Of a stretch of 11,888 nucleotides of DNA, positions 5,994 to 11,888 are shown piece by piece. Position numbers and translations under genes: made by a program. The notes below the pieces were generated by a model. It had not been told where the DNA came from. It did no database searches and worked only from the letters and a program-made list of their open reading frames with translations. The stretch is from positions 1 through 11,888 of the forward strand of contig CAZYGG010000092.1 of NCBI GenBank assembly GCA_964647585.1. The letters run 5' to 3'. Within the stretch, counting starts at the first letter, position 1, and the number at the start of each line of letters is the position of its first letter. The DNA is from CAJINA01 sp964647585 (lineage in GTDB: Bacteria; Desulfobacterota; Desulfobacteria; Desulfobacterales; CAJINA01).

Positions 5994-6584
5994 ATGACCG
6001 CTATTGTCTACATTGTTATATGCCTCGGATTTATCGTCCTGCAGACCACCCTTTTTCCGCTGGTTGCCGGGCTGGATGGGTTTTATGACCTGCTGATTCC
6101 CTTCGTGGTCTACCTTGGTCTTTTCAGGCCGTTGAAAGAGGGACTCCCCGTTGTGTTTTTCCTCGGGCTGACCATGGACACCCTTTCGGGCGGGGCCTTC
6201 GGAATCTACAGCACCACCTATTTCTGGCTGTACGGGACCATTGCCTGGCTGGTTGGATTTCTGCACTTTAAAAACAATCTGCTGCTGCCGTTCGTGGTGG
6301 TGGTGGGCGTATTTTTAGAAAATATGGTTTTTCTGGGTACGGTCAAGCTTGGCCATCCGGGCGGAGCGCTGCCAATCGGTATCTTCCGGACCGTGTCGGT
6401 GCAGCTTTTATGGGCCCTTTTCACCGGGCCCCTGCTGCTGCTGCTGATCCGGTCTGTTCACCGTGAATGGATGAAGTGGATTGCGGATCGGTTTGGGGAA
6501 GCAGAGCCTGATAAACGTAGGGGCCGAACTGAAAATCGAACAGTGAACATCGAACGTCGCAGTATGAACAAGGACTTTGGCTGA
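5994..6584 (+). CDS. mreD: Rod shape-determining protein MreD
   Basis: MreD is the polytopic inner-membrane partner of MreC in the elongasome. From ATG 5994 the product has 196 residues and about five or six hydrophobic segments: 3-26, 31-46, 51-65, 73-90, 96-116 and 135-153. LGLTMDTLSGGAFGIYS (57-73) carries the conserved MreD Asp-Gly pattern. A TTG start at 5949 would add 15 residues (QGVPLAKPGRG...) unlike the family, so ATG is preferred, though only GCGGA stands as a weak ribosome site. The tail from residue 178 is encoded by a heptad array (6526-6574) and is probably not part of the ancestral protein. The gene is separated from both neighbours by about 300 bp, unusual for mreC-mreD. Confidence 0.9.
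   Translation: MTAIVYIVICLGFIVLQTTLFPLVAGLDGFYDLLIPFVVYLGLFRPLKEGLPVVFFLGLTMDTLSGGAFGIYSTTYFWLYGTIAWLVGFLHFKNNLLLPFVVVVGVFLENMVFLGTVKLGHPGGALPIGIFRTVSVQLLWALFTGPLLLLLIRSVHREWMKWIADRFGEAEPDKRRGRTENRTVNIERRSMNKDFG
6526..6574. repeat. Heptanucleotide array 5, overlapping the mreD 3' end
   Basis: Seven exact 7-mers (GAACTGA, AAATCGA, ACAGTGA, ACATCGA, ACGTCGC, AGTATGA, ACAAGGA) run through the last codons of mreD. The 14-mer AACATCGAACGTCG here (6546-6559) is identical to 5732-5745 in array 3. Read as codons, 21 nt equals seven residues, giving the related peptide units TENRTVN and IERRSMN. Confidence 0.65.
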
Positions 6585-6617
6585 ATTTTTTACACAGGCC
6601 GCCGCCGGCGTTCCCAA

Positions 6618-6652
6618 GTTCAGAGTTCGATGCTGGCCGTTCGCGGTTCAGC
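6618..6652. repeat. Heptanucleotide array 6, inverted partner of array 5
   Basis: The five 7-mers are GTTCAGA, GTTCGAT, GCTGGCC, GTTCGCG and GTTCAGC. Their sense is opposite to array 5, across a 43-nt core (6575-6617). The segment aligns with 5816-5840 of array 4: both read AGTTCGATG, one base, TGG, one base, CGTTCG. Confidence 0.6.
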
Positions 6653-6705
6653 CCTGCAAAGGTGTTTAAAGTACGGTTTTTCAAGGATGCTCAGAGTTTA
6701 ACTAT

Positions 6706-6735
6706 TGTCCATCCATGATTGGAAATCATGGATGG
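6706..6735. repeat. Perfect 12-bp palindrome upstream of mrdA
   Basis: CCATCCATGATT (6709-6720) and AATCATGGATGG (6724-6735) are exact complements around GGA. A third, slightly changed half-site, ATTTATGGATGGACA (6835-6849), lies 10 bp before the mrdA start, and matches the complement of 6706-6720 at 13 of 15 positions. This could be an operator, or a hairpin that alternates between two pairings. No T-tract follows. Confidence 0.55.
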
Positions 6736-6741
6736 AAGATC

Positions 6742-6769
6742 TTAGCTTTTAGCCATTAGGTTTTAGATA
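6742..6769. repeat. Heptanucleotide array 7 (four units)
   Basis: The four 7-mers are TTAGCTT, TTAGCCA, TTAGGTT and TTAGATA, in exact register. It is a third sequence flavour of the same 7-nt design in the mreD-mrdA spacer. The rest of that spacer, to 6834, shows no gene and no confident promoter. Confidence 0.55.
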
Positions 6770-6859
6770 AAAAATTTAAAATACAGAGTATTACCTGATT
6801 GCTAACCGCTGATAGCGTCATCCTGAAATCTTGGATTTATGGATGGACACTAACTATAC

Positions 6860-8689
6860 ATGACAACCTATCTCAACACAGTCGACAGCGAGTGGTTTAA
6901 ACAGCGCATTATCAGTACGGTCCTGATTGTCGTGGCTGCTTTTGTCATACTGTTTGCGCGCCTGTTTTACCTGCAGCTTGTCGAGGGGGAACGGTTGCGG
7001 CTCCTGTCCGTGAACAACCGGATTCGCCTTCAGGACATTGACCCCTCGCGGGGGTTGATATTCGACCGCAATGGGTTGCGAATTGCGGACAACCGGCCGG
7101 CGGTCAACATCTACATTACCCTCAAAGATGCCAAGCCGGTGGAAAAAACCCTGGAAAAACTCGCCAGTTATACCGATTTTCCCATCGCGGAACTCAAGGA
7201 AAAAATCAAGCGGAACAGGGGGCGTGGGGCCTATAAGCCCATTTTGATTCGGCAGGACATCTCGCGTGATATCCTGGCCGCCATAGAGGTGCACAAGTTT
7301 GACCTGCCGGGCATTACTGTCAATGTGAAACTCCGGCGCCACTACCTTGACCGGCACGGGGCGGCGCACCTTGTGGGCTATCTCAGTGAAATAAACGCCA
7401 GAGAACTGAAAACAGGTAAATACCCGGGGTGCCGGAGTGGCGATTTTATTGGCAAGTTCGGGGTGGAGAAGGCCCACGAAAACTACCTGCGGGGCCACCA
7501 TGGCGGCCGGCAGGTAGAGGTGGATGCCCGGGGTCGGGTGATCCGGCCCCTCAAGACAGTGGTCGCCCGACCAGGACACAACCTGATTCTCACCCTCGAT
7601 CAGCAGGTGCAGGCCCGGGCTGAGATGATGCTGGCAGGCAAGGTCGGGGCGGCGGTGGCGATCGAGCCGGACACCGGCCGGATTCTGGCCCTGGCCAGCA
7701 GTCCCGCTTTTAATCAGAACGCTTTTGTCGACGGTATGTCCGGCGAACAATGGCGGACGCTGAACTCGAATCCGGACCATCCCATGGTAAACAAGGCTAT
7801 TCAGGGGACCTATCCGCCGGCTTCTACCTATAAGATAGTGACCGCCATTGCCGGACTGGAAGAGGGGGTTATCGATGAGACCACGACCATGCATTGCCCC
7901 GGCTATTACAAATTTGGCAACCGGGTTTTCCGGTGCTGGAAAAAAGGCGGCCACGGCAAAGTCAATGTTGTCCAGGCCCTGGAACAGTCCTGTGACGTCT
8001 TTTTTTACCAGGTTGGTTTAAAACTCGGTGTCGACCGCCTGGCCTGGCACGCCCAGGCCTGCGGCCTGGGAGCCCAAACGGGTATTAAACTGGATCGTGA
8101 GAAGGCCGGCCTGATTCCCACAGCAGCCTGGAAGAAACGGCGTTTCGGTATTCCCTGGCTGCAGGGTGAGACCCTGTCAGTGGCTATCGGGCAGGGATAC
8201 AACCTGGTGACACCCCTGCAGATGGCGGTGCTGACGGCGGCTGTTGCGAACGGCGGTACCCGTTACCGGCCGACTATTTTAGACCATATTGAGACTGCTG
8301 CCGGGGAGCGGCTCTATGAAAACACACCGGAAATTACCGGACGGGTGTCGATGAACCCTGCCACCCTGGCGCTGGTGCGTGAGGGGCTTTTCGATGTTGT
8401 CCAGGGGGAGGCCGGCACAGCCCGGCGCATCCGGACCAAAGGTGTCAGCATCAGCGGTAAGACCGGTACGGCCCAGGTGGTTGCCCTGAAAAGCGAGGAG
8501 GAGGAAGACGCAACGGAAGTTCAGGACCGGCACAAAGACCACGCCTGGTTCGTCGCCTATGCGCCCGCAGAATCCCCGCAGATAGCCGTGTCGGTGATCG
8601 TCGAGCACGGTGAGCATGGCTCGAGCGCCGCCGCACCGATAGCCAAGGACATGATCCTGGCGTTCCTGAGCGGGGAGGATAACAACTGA
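6860..8689 (+). CDS. mrdA: Penicillin-binding protein 2, elongasome transpeptidase
   Basis: PBP2 is the class B transpeptidase that crosslinks glycan strands made by RodA. The 609-residue product has a cytoplasmic tail, one membrane anchor (about 17-38), the pedestal domain with RGLIFDRNG (64-72), and the transpeptidase domain with S322-T-Y-K325, S377-C-D379 and K534-T-G536. The serine of STYK forms the acyl-enzyme. C346, C359, H365 and C378 lie near the active site with the spacing of a zinc site reported in PBP2. No clear ribosome site precedes ATG 6860 (GGATGG is about 14 nt away), so translation may be weak or governed by the palindromic half-site there. RodA follows one base after the stop, implying coupled synthesis of the two partners. 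Confidence 0.97.
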   Translation: MTTYLNTVDSEWFKQRIISTVLIVVAAFVILFARLFYLQLVEGERLRLLSVNNRIRLQDIDPSRGLIFDRNGLRIADNRPAVNIYITLKDAKPVEKTLEKLASYTDFPIAELKEKIKRNRGRGAYKPILIRQDISRDILAAIEVHKFDLPGITVNVKLRRHYLDRHGAAHLVGYLSEINARELKTGKYPGCRSGDFIGKFGVEKAHENYLRGHHGGRQVEVDARGRVIRPLKTVVARPGHNLILTLDQQVQARAEMMLAGKVGAAVAIEPDTGRILALASSPAFNQNAFVDGMSGEQWRTLNSNPDHPMVNKAIQGTYPPASTYKIVTAIAGLEEGVIDETTTMHCPGYYKFGNRVFRCWKKGGHGKVNVVQALEQSCDVFFYQVGLKLGVDRLAWHAQACGLGAQTGIKLDREKAGLIPTAAWKKRRFGIPWLQGETLSVAIGQGYNLVTPLQMAVLTAAVANGGTRYRPTILDHIETAAGERLYENTPEITGRVSMNPATLALVREGLFDVVQGEAGTARRIRTKGVSISGKTGTAQVVALKSEEEEDATEVQDRHKDHAWFVAYAPAESPQIAVSVIVEHGEHGSSAAAPIAKDMILAFLSGEDNN

Positions 8690-8690
8690 T

Positions 8691-9794
8691 ATGTTTGACC
8701 GACGACTGGCACAATGTTTTGACTGGGGGCTGCTCGGGATTGTTGCTTTGATCGGGGGCGTGGGCCTGGTCACCCTCTACAGTGCCGTGACGTCCGGAAC
8801 CGCCAATCCTTATGCCGCTCTGTTCCTGAAACAGAGCATCTGGTACAGCATCGGTTTCGTGTTGATGATCGGCGTGTTCCTGTTCAGCTATAAATTTATA
8901 GAACAGTGGGGCAACGTGATTTACGGTGCCTGCATCGTGCTGCTGTTGTGGGTTGAATGGTTCGGCAAATACGTGGGGGGATCCCGCCGGTGGCTGGAGA
9001 TCGGCCCAGCGTCGCTGCAGCCATCTGAACTGGTGAAACTGGCCGTTATCATTATCCTGGCCCGTTACTACGCCAAAACGGTGAATACGCGGGGATTGTC
9101 TTTGCGGGAACTGATCCGGCCGATGATCCTGACCCTCATACCCTTTGCGATCATCGTGCGGCAGCCGGATCTCGGTACCGGCCTGGTCGTGGTCCTTATT
9201 GCGCTCTCCATTACCGTGTTTGTGAAAATCCAACGGCAAGCCCTGATTTATATCATATCGGGCTGTACGGTGACGGTGCCCCTGGTCTGGTTTTTTCTGA
9301 AAGGGTATCAGAAGCGCCGGATTCTCACGTTTCTTGACCCGGAACGGGACCCTCTGGGTGCCGGGTATCACATCATCCAGTCCAAGATCGCCATAGGGTC
9401 CGGTATGCTGTCGGGCAAAGGCTATCTGAAAGGCACCCAGAACGCACTGGATTTCCTGCCCGAACAGCACACCGATTTCATATTTTCCGTCCTGGCCGAG
9501 GAGTGGGGCCTGTTGGGCTCAGGCATGCTCCTGGTGCTCTTTTTTCTGTTGCTTCTATGGGGACTCAATATTGCCCAAAGCTGCCGGGACCCTTTTGGGA
9601 CCATTCTGAGTGTGGGTGCGACGGCCATGATATTCTGGCAGGTGGTTATCAATATCGGCATGGTGATGGGTCTGATGCCGGTGGTGGGGGTCACCCTGCC
9701 TTTTATCAGCTACGGCGGGTCCTCCATTATTACCGTTATGATGGCTATCGGGTTGCTGATGAATGTCAGCATGCGCCGCTATATGTTCGAATAG
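8691..9794 (+). CDS. rodA: RodA, SEDS peptidoglycan glycosyltransferase
   Basis: RodA polymerises lipid II into glycan strands, working as a complex with PBP2. The 367-residue protein has about ten hydrophobic segments and the SEDS signatures: GGSRRWLEIGPASLQPSE (96-113), RQPDLGTG with D160, and the long loop with AIGSGMLSGKGYLKGTQ (234-250) and FLPEQHTDFIFSVLAEEWG, in which D262 occupies the place of the catalytic Asp. LPFISYGGSS (336-345) is the C-terminal hallmark. The start has a strong GGGGAGG (8672-8678). The TAG stop overlaps the first bases of a long inverted repeat, so the 3' end of the mRNA is likely a hairpin. Confidence 0.97.
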   Translation: MFDRRLAQCFDWGLLGIVALIGGVGLVTLYSAVTSGTANPYAALFLKQSIWYSIGFVLMIGVFLFSYKFIEQWGNVIYGACIVLLLWVEWFGKYVGGSRRWLEIGPASLQPSELVKLAVIIILARYYAKTVNTRGLSLRELIRPMILTLIPFAIIVRQPDLGTGLVVVLIALSITVFVKIQRQALIYIISGCTVTVPLVWFFLKGYQKRRILTFLDPERDPLGAGYHIIQSKIAIGSGMLSGKGYLKGTQNALDFLPEQHTDFIFSVLAEEWGLLGSGMLLVLFFLLLLWGLNIAQSCRDPFGTILSVGATAMIFWQVVINIGMVMGLMPVVGVTLPFISYGGSSIITVMMAIGLLMNVSMRRYMFE

Positions 9795-9937
9795 AAGCTA
9801 ACCCAGATAGTGCCTTTTGGCCCAATCTCGGCGTTGGGCGTGAAAATCAAATCCTCGAAATACTCAATGTATTCCTCCGGTTTGATTTTCACGGCCGCCG
9901 CATCTTGAACCAAAAGGCACTATCTGGGTTAGCTTCT
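9793..9937. repeat. 145-bp long inverted repeat at the rodA stop codon
   Basis: Arms of 28 bp (9793-9820 and 9910-9937) are perfectly complementary. Inside them a further 13 bp (9839-9851 with 9881-9893) pair exactly, and AATAC/GTATT (9859-9863, 9869-9873) close a small tip loop. The left arm begins within the rodA TAG. It may be a MITE-like insertion, or an extended hairpin ending or protecting the mrdA-rodA mRNA. The flanks share ATAT-GTT-like sequence (9781 and 9939) but no clean target duplication. No transposase gene is present. Confidence 0.8.
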
Positions 9938-10182
9938 TATATTGTTGGATCATTCAGATTTGGTCGGGAATATACCGGGTTGTGGGCATAGCGCTAAAGA
10001 TACTCTAATTTTTAGTAATATTTACATTCCTGTGGAGCCTTTGGCACGATTATTTTGCTAAAAAACCTTTGACATTTCAACGGGACAGATGATATAGACC
10101 GCCGGAGTATTTTAGGACGAAAGGGTTTTTTTCTAACCAGATTGTTATTAACACAGCAACACATCGGCGATGGAGGACTTGT
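9938..10182 (+). promoter_or_regulatory. atp operon upstream region
   Basis: This stretch holds no gene. It is A/T-rich around 10005-10065 ahead of the promoter at 10069-10098. The leader from about 10105 to the start codon is some 78 nt and contains a run of seven T after GAAAGGG (about 10120-10133) without a strong preceding stem. The GGAGG at 10172-10176 is the ribosome site of the first atp gene. Confidence 0.55.
10069..10098 (+). promoter_or_regulatory. Sigma-70 promoter of the ATP synthase operon
   Basis: TTGACA (10069-10074), an 18-nt spacer and TATAGA (10093-10098) with TGA directly before it, which makes an extended -10 element. Transcription would begin near 10105, well placed for the b' gene. 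It shows that these atp genes form their own unit, separate from rodA. Confidence 0.7.
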
Positions 10183-10608
10183 ATGGTAAGCGTTGACAGT
10201 TCGCTTCTGATTCAGATCGTGAATTTCCTTTTCCTGATCTGGGCCTTGAATGTGATTCTTTACAAACCCATCCGTAGTATCCTGCTGAAGCGGAAGGCAT
10301 TTGTCTCTGATCTGGAAGAAGGGATCAAGACGGCAGACGGTGACGCTCAGGAAAAAGAACAGGCCTTTTCGGAAGGTATCCGGGCCGCGCGGACCGATGG
10401 GGTGGAAAAGAAGAAGGCCATGCTTGAAGAAGCTGCCCAGGAGGAGATGGCTATCGTTGAGAAGATAAATTCAAAGGCGCAGGCAGATCTTGCCGAGGTG
10501 AAGGCCAAGATTGCGGAAGAGGCCGATTCGGTACGGGCATCTCTGCAGGCCGAACTGGACACGTTCGCAAGCGCCATTGGTCAAAAAATTCTGGGGAGGG
10601 CGATTTAA
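10183..10608 (+). CDS. atpF': F1Fo ATP synthase subunit b' (peripheral stalk)
   Basis: This 141-residue protein has one N-terminal membrane helix (about 8-27) followed by VILYKPIRSILLKRKAF, the usual b-subunit sequence after the helix, and a long charged, Ala/Glu/Lys-rich coiled coil to about residue 125. It forms the stator that links the membrane a subunit to F1. It is shorter than the following b protein and lacks a signal-like leader, so the pair looks like b' and b, as in many Desulfobacterota and photosynthetic bacteria. The start follows GGAGG (10172-10176). The stop overlaps the next start by one base (TAATG). It is the first gene after the promoter. Confidence 0.88.
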   Translation: MVSVDSSLLIQIVNFLFLIWALNVILYKPIRSILLKRKAFVSDLEEGIKTADGDAQEKEQAFSEGIRAARTDGVEKKKAMLEEAAQEEMAIVEKINSKAQADLAEVKAKIAEEADSVRASLQAELDTFASAIGQKILGRAI

Positions 10609-11192
10609 TGAAGATTGCTGATATTCTCAGAAAGCGTATCACCGGTATGATGTTTCTGATGGTGGTGCTTTCGCTTTGTGTGGCTGATAGTGTGATGGCC
10701 GCCGGTGGCGGCGGTTCTCATTGGCAGGCCACCGATACCTATAAGGTCATGAACTTTGCCGTACTGGCCATCGGCCTTTTCTTTCTGCTTAAAAAGCCGG
10801 TAGCGCAGGCCCTCAACGCCCGCATTGACGGCATTAAAGAGCAACTCGGGGAATTGGAAGCCCAAAAGAAAGCGGCTGAAGACGAACTCGCCAAGTACAA
10901 TGAGAAACTGGCGACCCTGGAAGGCGAGGCCGAAACCATCGTGGCCGAATATATCCGTCAGGGGGAAGAGGCCAAAACCCGAATTCTGGCCGAGGCTGAA
11001 AAAACAGCCGAAAAACTCGAAGAGCAGGCCAAAAAGAACATCGAACATGAGTTTCAAAGGGCCAAGGACGACATCCAGACCGAAATAATAGATAAGGCAC
11101 TGTTGAAAGCTGAGGAGATCATTAAAAGCAAGATTTCCGATGATGACCAGAACAGTCTCGTTGACGAATACTTAGATAAGGTGGTGGCATAG
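10608..11192 (+). CDS. atpF: F1Fo ATP synthase subunit b
   Basis: The second stator subunit, 194 residues. It carries an N-terminal hydrophobic stretch (about 12-29) ending in DSVMAAGGGG, which looks like a cleavable signal peptide, then the real b-subunit membrane helix (about 46-62) followed by LLKKPVAQALNARI, and a long coiled coil (about 75-175) to bind F1 and delta. The extra leader makes it longer than the E. coli protein, as in some relatives. The start has GGGGAGGG (10593-10600) and overlaps the b' stop by one base; its own TAG overlaps the GTG of atpH. Together with b' it would form a heterodimeric stalk. Confidence 0.93.
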   Translation: MKIADILRKRITGMMFLMVVLSLCVADSVMAAGGGGSHWQATDTYKVMNFAVLAIGLFFLLKKPVAQALNARIDGIKEQLGELEAQKKAAEDELAKYNEKLATLEGEAETIVAEYIRQGEEAKTRILAEAEKTAEKLEEQAKKNIEHEFQRAKDDIQTEIIDKALLKAEEIIKSKISDDDQNSLVDEYLDKVVA

Positions 11193-11743
11193 TGAAAAAT
11201 TTGGCGATAGCAAGACGGTATGCCAAGGCGCTTCTACTTATCGGGAAAGAGGATGGAAATGCTGAAGCCTACCGCGAGGAGTTGGCAGGCGTGGCAAGTC
11301 TGATCAGCGCGAGCGACGAGCTTGAACAGGCCATCTGTAACCCGCTGTACGATGCCGTCGGGCGCAAGAAAGTTTTGGAGACATTGATTACCAAGGTAGG
11401 CGTTTCTGCGGTCATGCAATCATTTCTGCTGCTTTTGTTTGATAAGGGCAGGATCGGTTTCGTGGCCAGCATAAGTGATTTTTATGAAAAGCTTGCGGAT
11501 GAATTGAAAGGCGTTGCCCGGGCCAGCCTGGTCTCGGCCACCGAGCTTTCATCCGAGGCCGTCGAAAAGATTCGTGCAACCCTGTCCCAGAAGACAGGTA
11601 AAGATATCATCCTGGACGTGGAGCAGGACCCCGGCCTTATCGGGGGAATCGTTACCAGGATGGGCGACCTTGTTCTTGATGGCAGCATCAAAACACAACT
11701 ATTAAATATGAGAGAATCATTAAAGAGGGGTGAGAGCGTCTAA
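11192..11743 (+). CDS. atpH: F1Fo ATP synthase subunit delta
   Basis: Delta caps F1 and holds the b/b' stalk. The 183-residue length is typical. The N-terminal helical domain begins AIARRYAKALLLIG; the C-terminal part has the family pattern VSATELSSEAVEKIRATLSQ and DPGLIGGIVTRMGDLVLDGS near 148-167. It starts with GTG at 11192, sharing one base with the atpF stop (TAGTG) behind AAGGTGG, and its stop shares one base with the atpA ATG. These overlaps imply coupled translation of atpF-atpH-atpA. Confidence 0.95.
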   Translation: MKNLAIARRYAKALLLIGKEDGNAEAYREELAGVASLISASDELEQAICNPLYDAVGRKKVLETLITKVGVSAVMQSFLLLLFDKGRIGFVASISDFYEKLADELKGVARASLVSATELSSEAVEKIRATLSQKTGKDIILDVEQDPGLIGGIVTRMGDLVLDGSIKTQLLNMRESLKRGESV

Positions 11744-11888
11744 TGGAACTAAAAGCTGAAGAAATAAGTCAGATAATAAAAGAGCAGATTACGGATTATG
11801 ACAAGAAGGTCGAACTCAGCGAAACCGGCGTTGTCCTTTCTGTCGGTGACGGCATTGCCAGGGTCTACGGGCTTGAAAAAGCCATGGC
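11743..11888 (+). CDS. atpA: F1Fo ATP synthase subunit alpha, N-terminal part
   Basis: The first 48 codons and two bases of the next are in the window; the gene runs off the edge. The start MELKAEEISQIIKEQI and then ETGVVLSVGDGIARVYGLE match the N-terminal beta-barrel region of the alpha subunit, the noncatalytic nucleotide-binding partner of beta in F1. The ATG overlaps the atpH stop by one base and has GAGGGG (11725-11730) upstream. The Walker motifs lie beyond the window. Confidence 0.96.
   Translation, partial: MELKAEEISQIIKEQITDYDKKVELSETGVVLSVGDGIARVYGLEKAM

Noticed and set aside
6854..7954. Long minus-strand frame of 366 codons opposite mrdA
   Set aside because: It is the antisense shadow of the GC-rich PBP2 gene, whose motifs are complete on the plus strand.
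9503..9991. Plus-strand frame of 162 codons overlapping the rodA end
   Set aside because: It is an out-of-frame shadow of rodA that runs on through the inverted repeat; it has no family resemblance and no ribosome binding site.

Overview
The window reads as chromosomal DNA of a sulfate-reducer-like member of the Desulfobacterota (former Deltaproteobacteria, probably Desulfobacterales). This is inferred from gene order (mreBCD-mrdA-rodA, and an ATP synthase operon with paired b' and b subunits and no a or c subunit genes in front), from protein style and from repeat-rich spacers. No taxonomic search was possible.

Layout. Positions 1-53 hold the 5' part of a tRNA-Pro(GGG) gene on the minus strand, with its own promoter. 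Positions 108-1359 form an accessory island: a VapBC-type toxin-antitoxin pair (400-1030) with a strong upstream promoter, several hairpins, and two similar inverted repeats (108-136 and 1251-1277) flanking the cassette. Next come an LD-carboxypeptidase (1360-2274) and a cytoplasmic-looking serine hydrolase of the beta-lactamase/esterase fold (2504-3589). The cell-elongation genes follow: mreB (3797-4834), mreC (4838-5671), mreD (5994-6584), mrdA/PBP2 (6860-8689) and rodA (8691-9794). A 145-bp perfect-armed inverted repeat begins inside the rodA stop codon. A good sigma-70 promoter (10069-10098) then starts the ATP synthase operon atpF'-atpF-atpH-atpA, whose genes overlap by one base each; atpA runs off the window.

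How the genes work together. MreB filaments, MreC and MreD organise the elongasome, in which RodA polymerises glycan strands and PBP2 crosslinks them. LdcA trims tetrapeptides during murein recycling, and the hydrolase between ldcA and mreB may act on cell-wall or ester substrates. The atp genes encode the peripheral stalk (b', b, delta) and the start of the alpha subunit of F1Fo ATP synthase.

The least ordinary feature is the spacer DNA. Most larger spacers from 327 to 6769 contain degenerate tandem arrays with an exact 7-nt period, usually as inverted pairs around an unrelated core; one array has become the C-terminal codons of mreD. Other points of interest are a Cys-Cys-His-Cys set in PBP2 matching the spacing of a reported zinc site in PBP2, and a palindrome covering the probable vapBC promoter.
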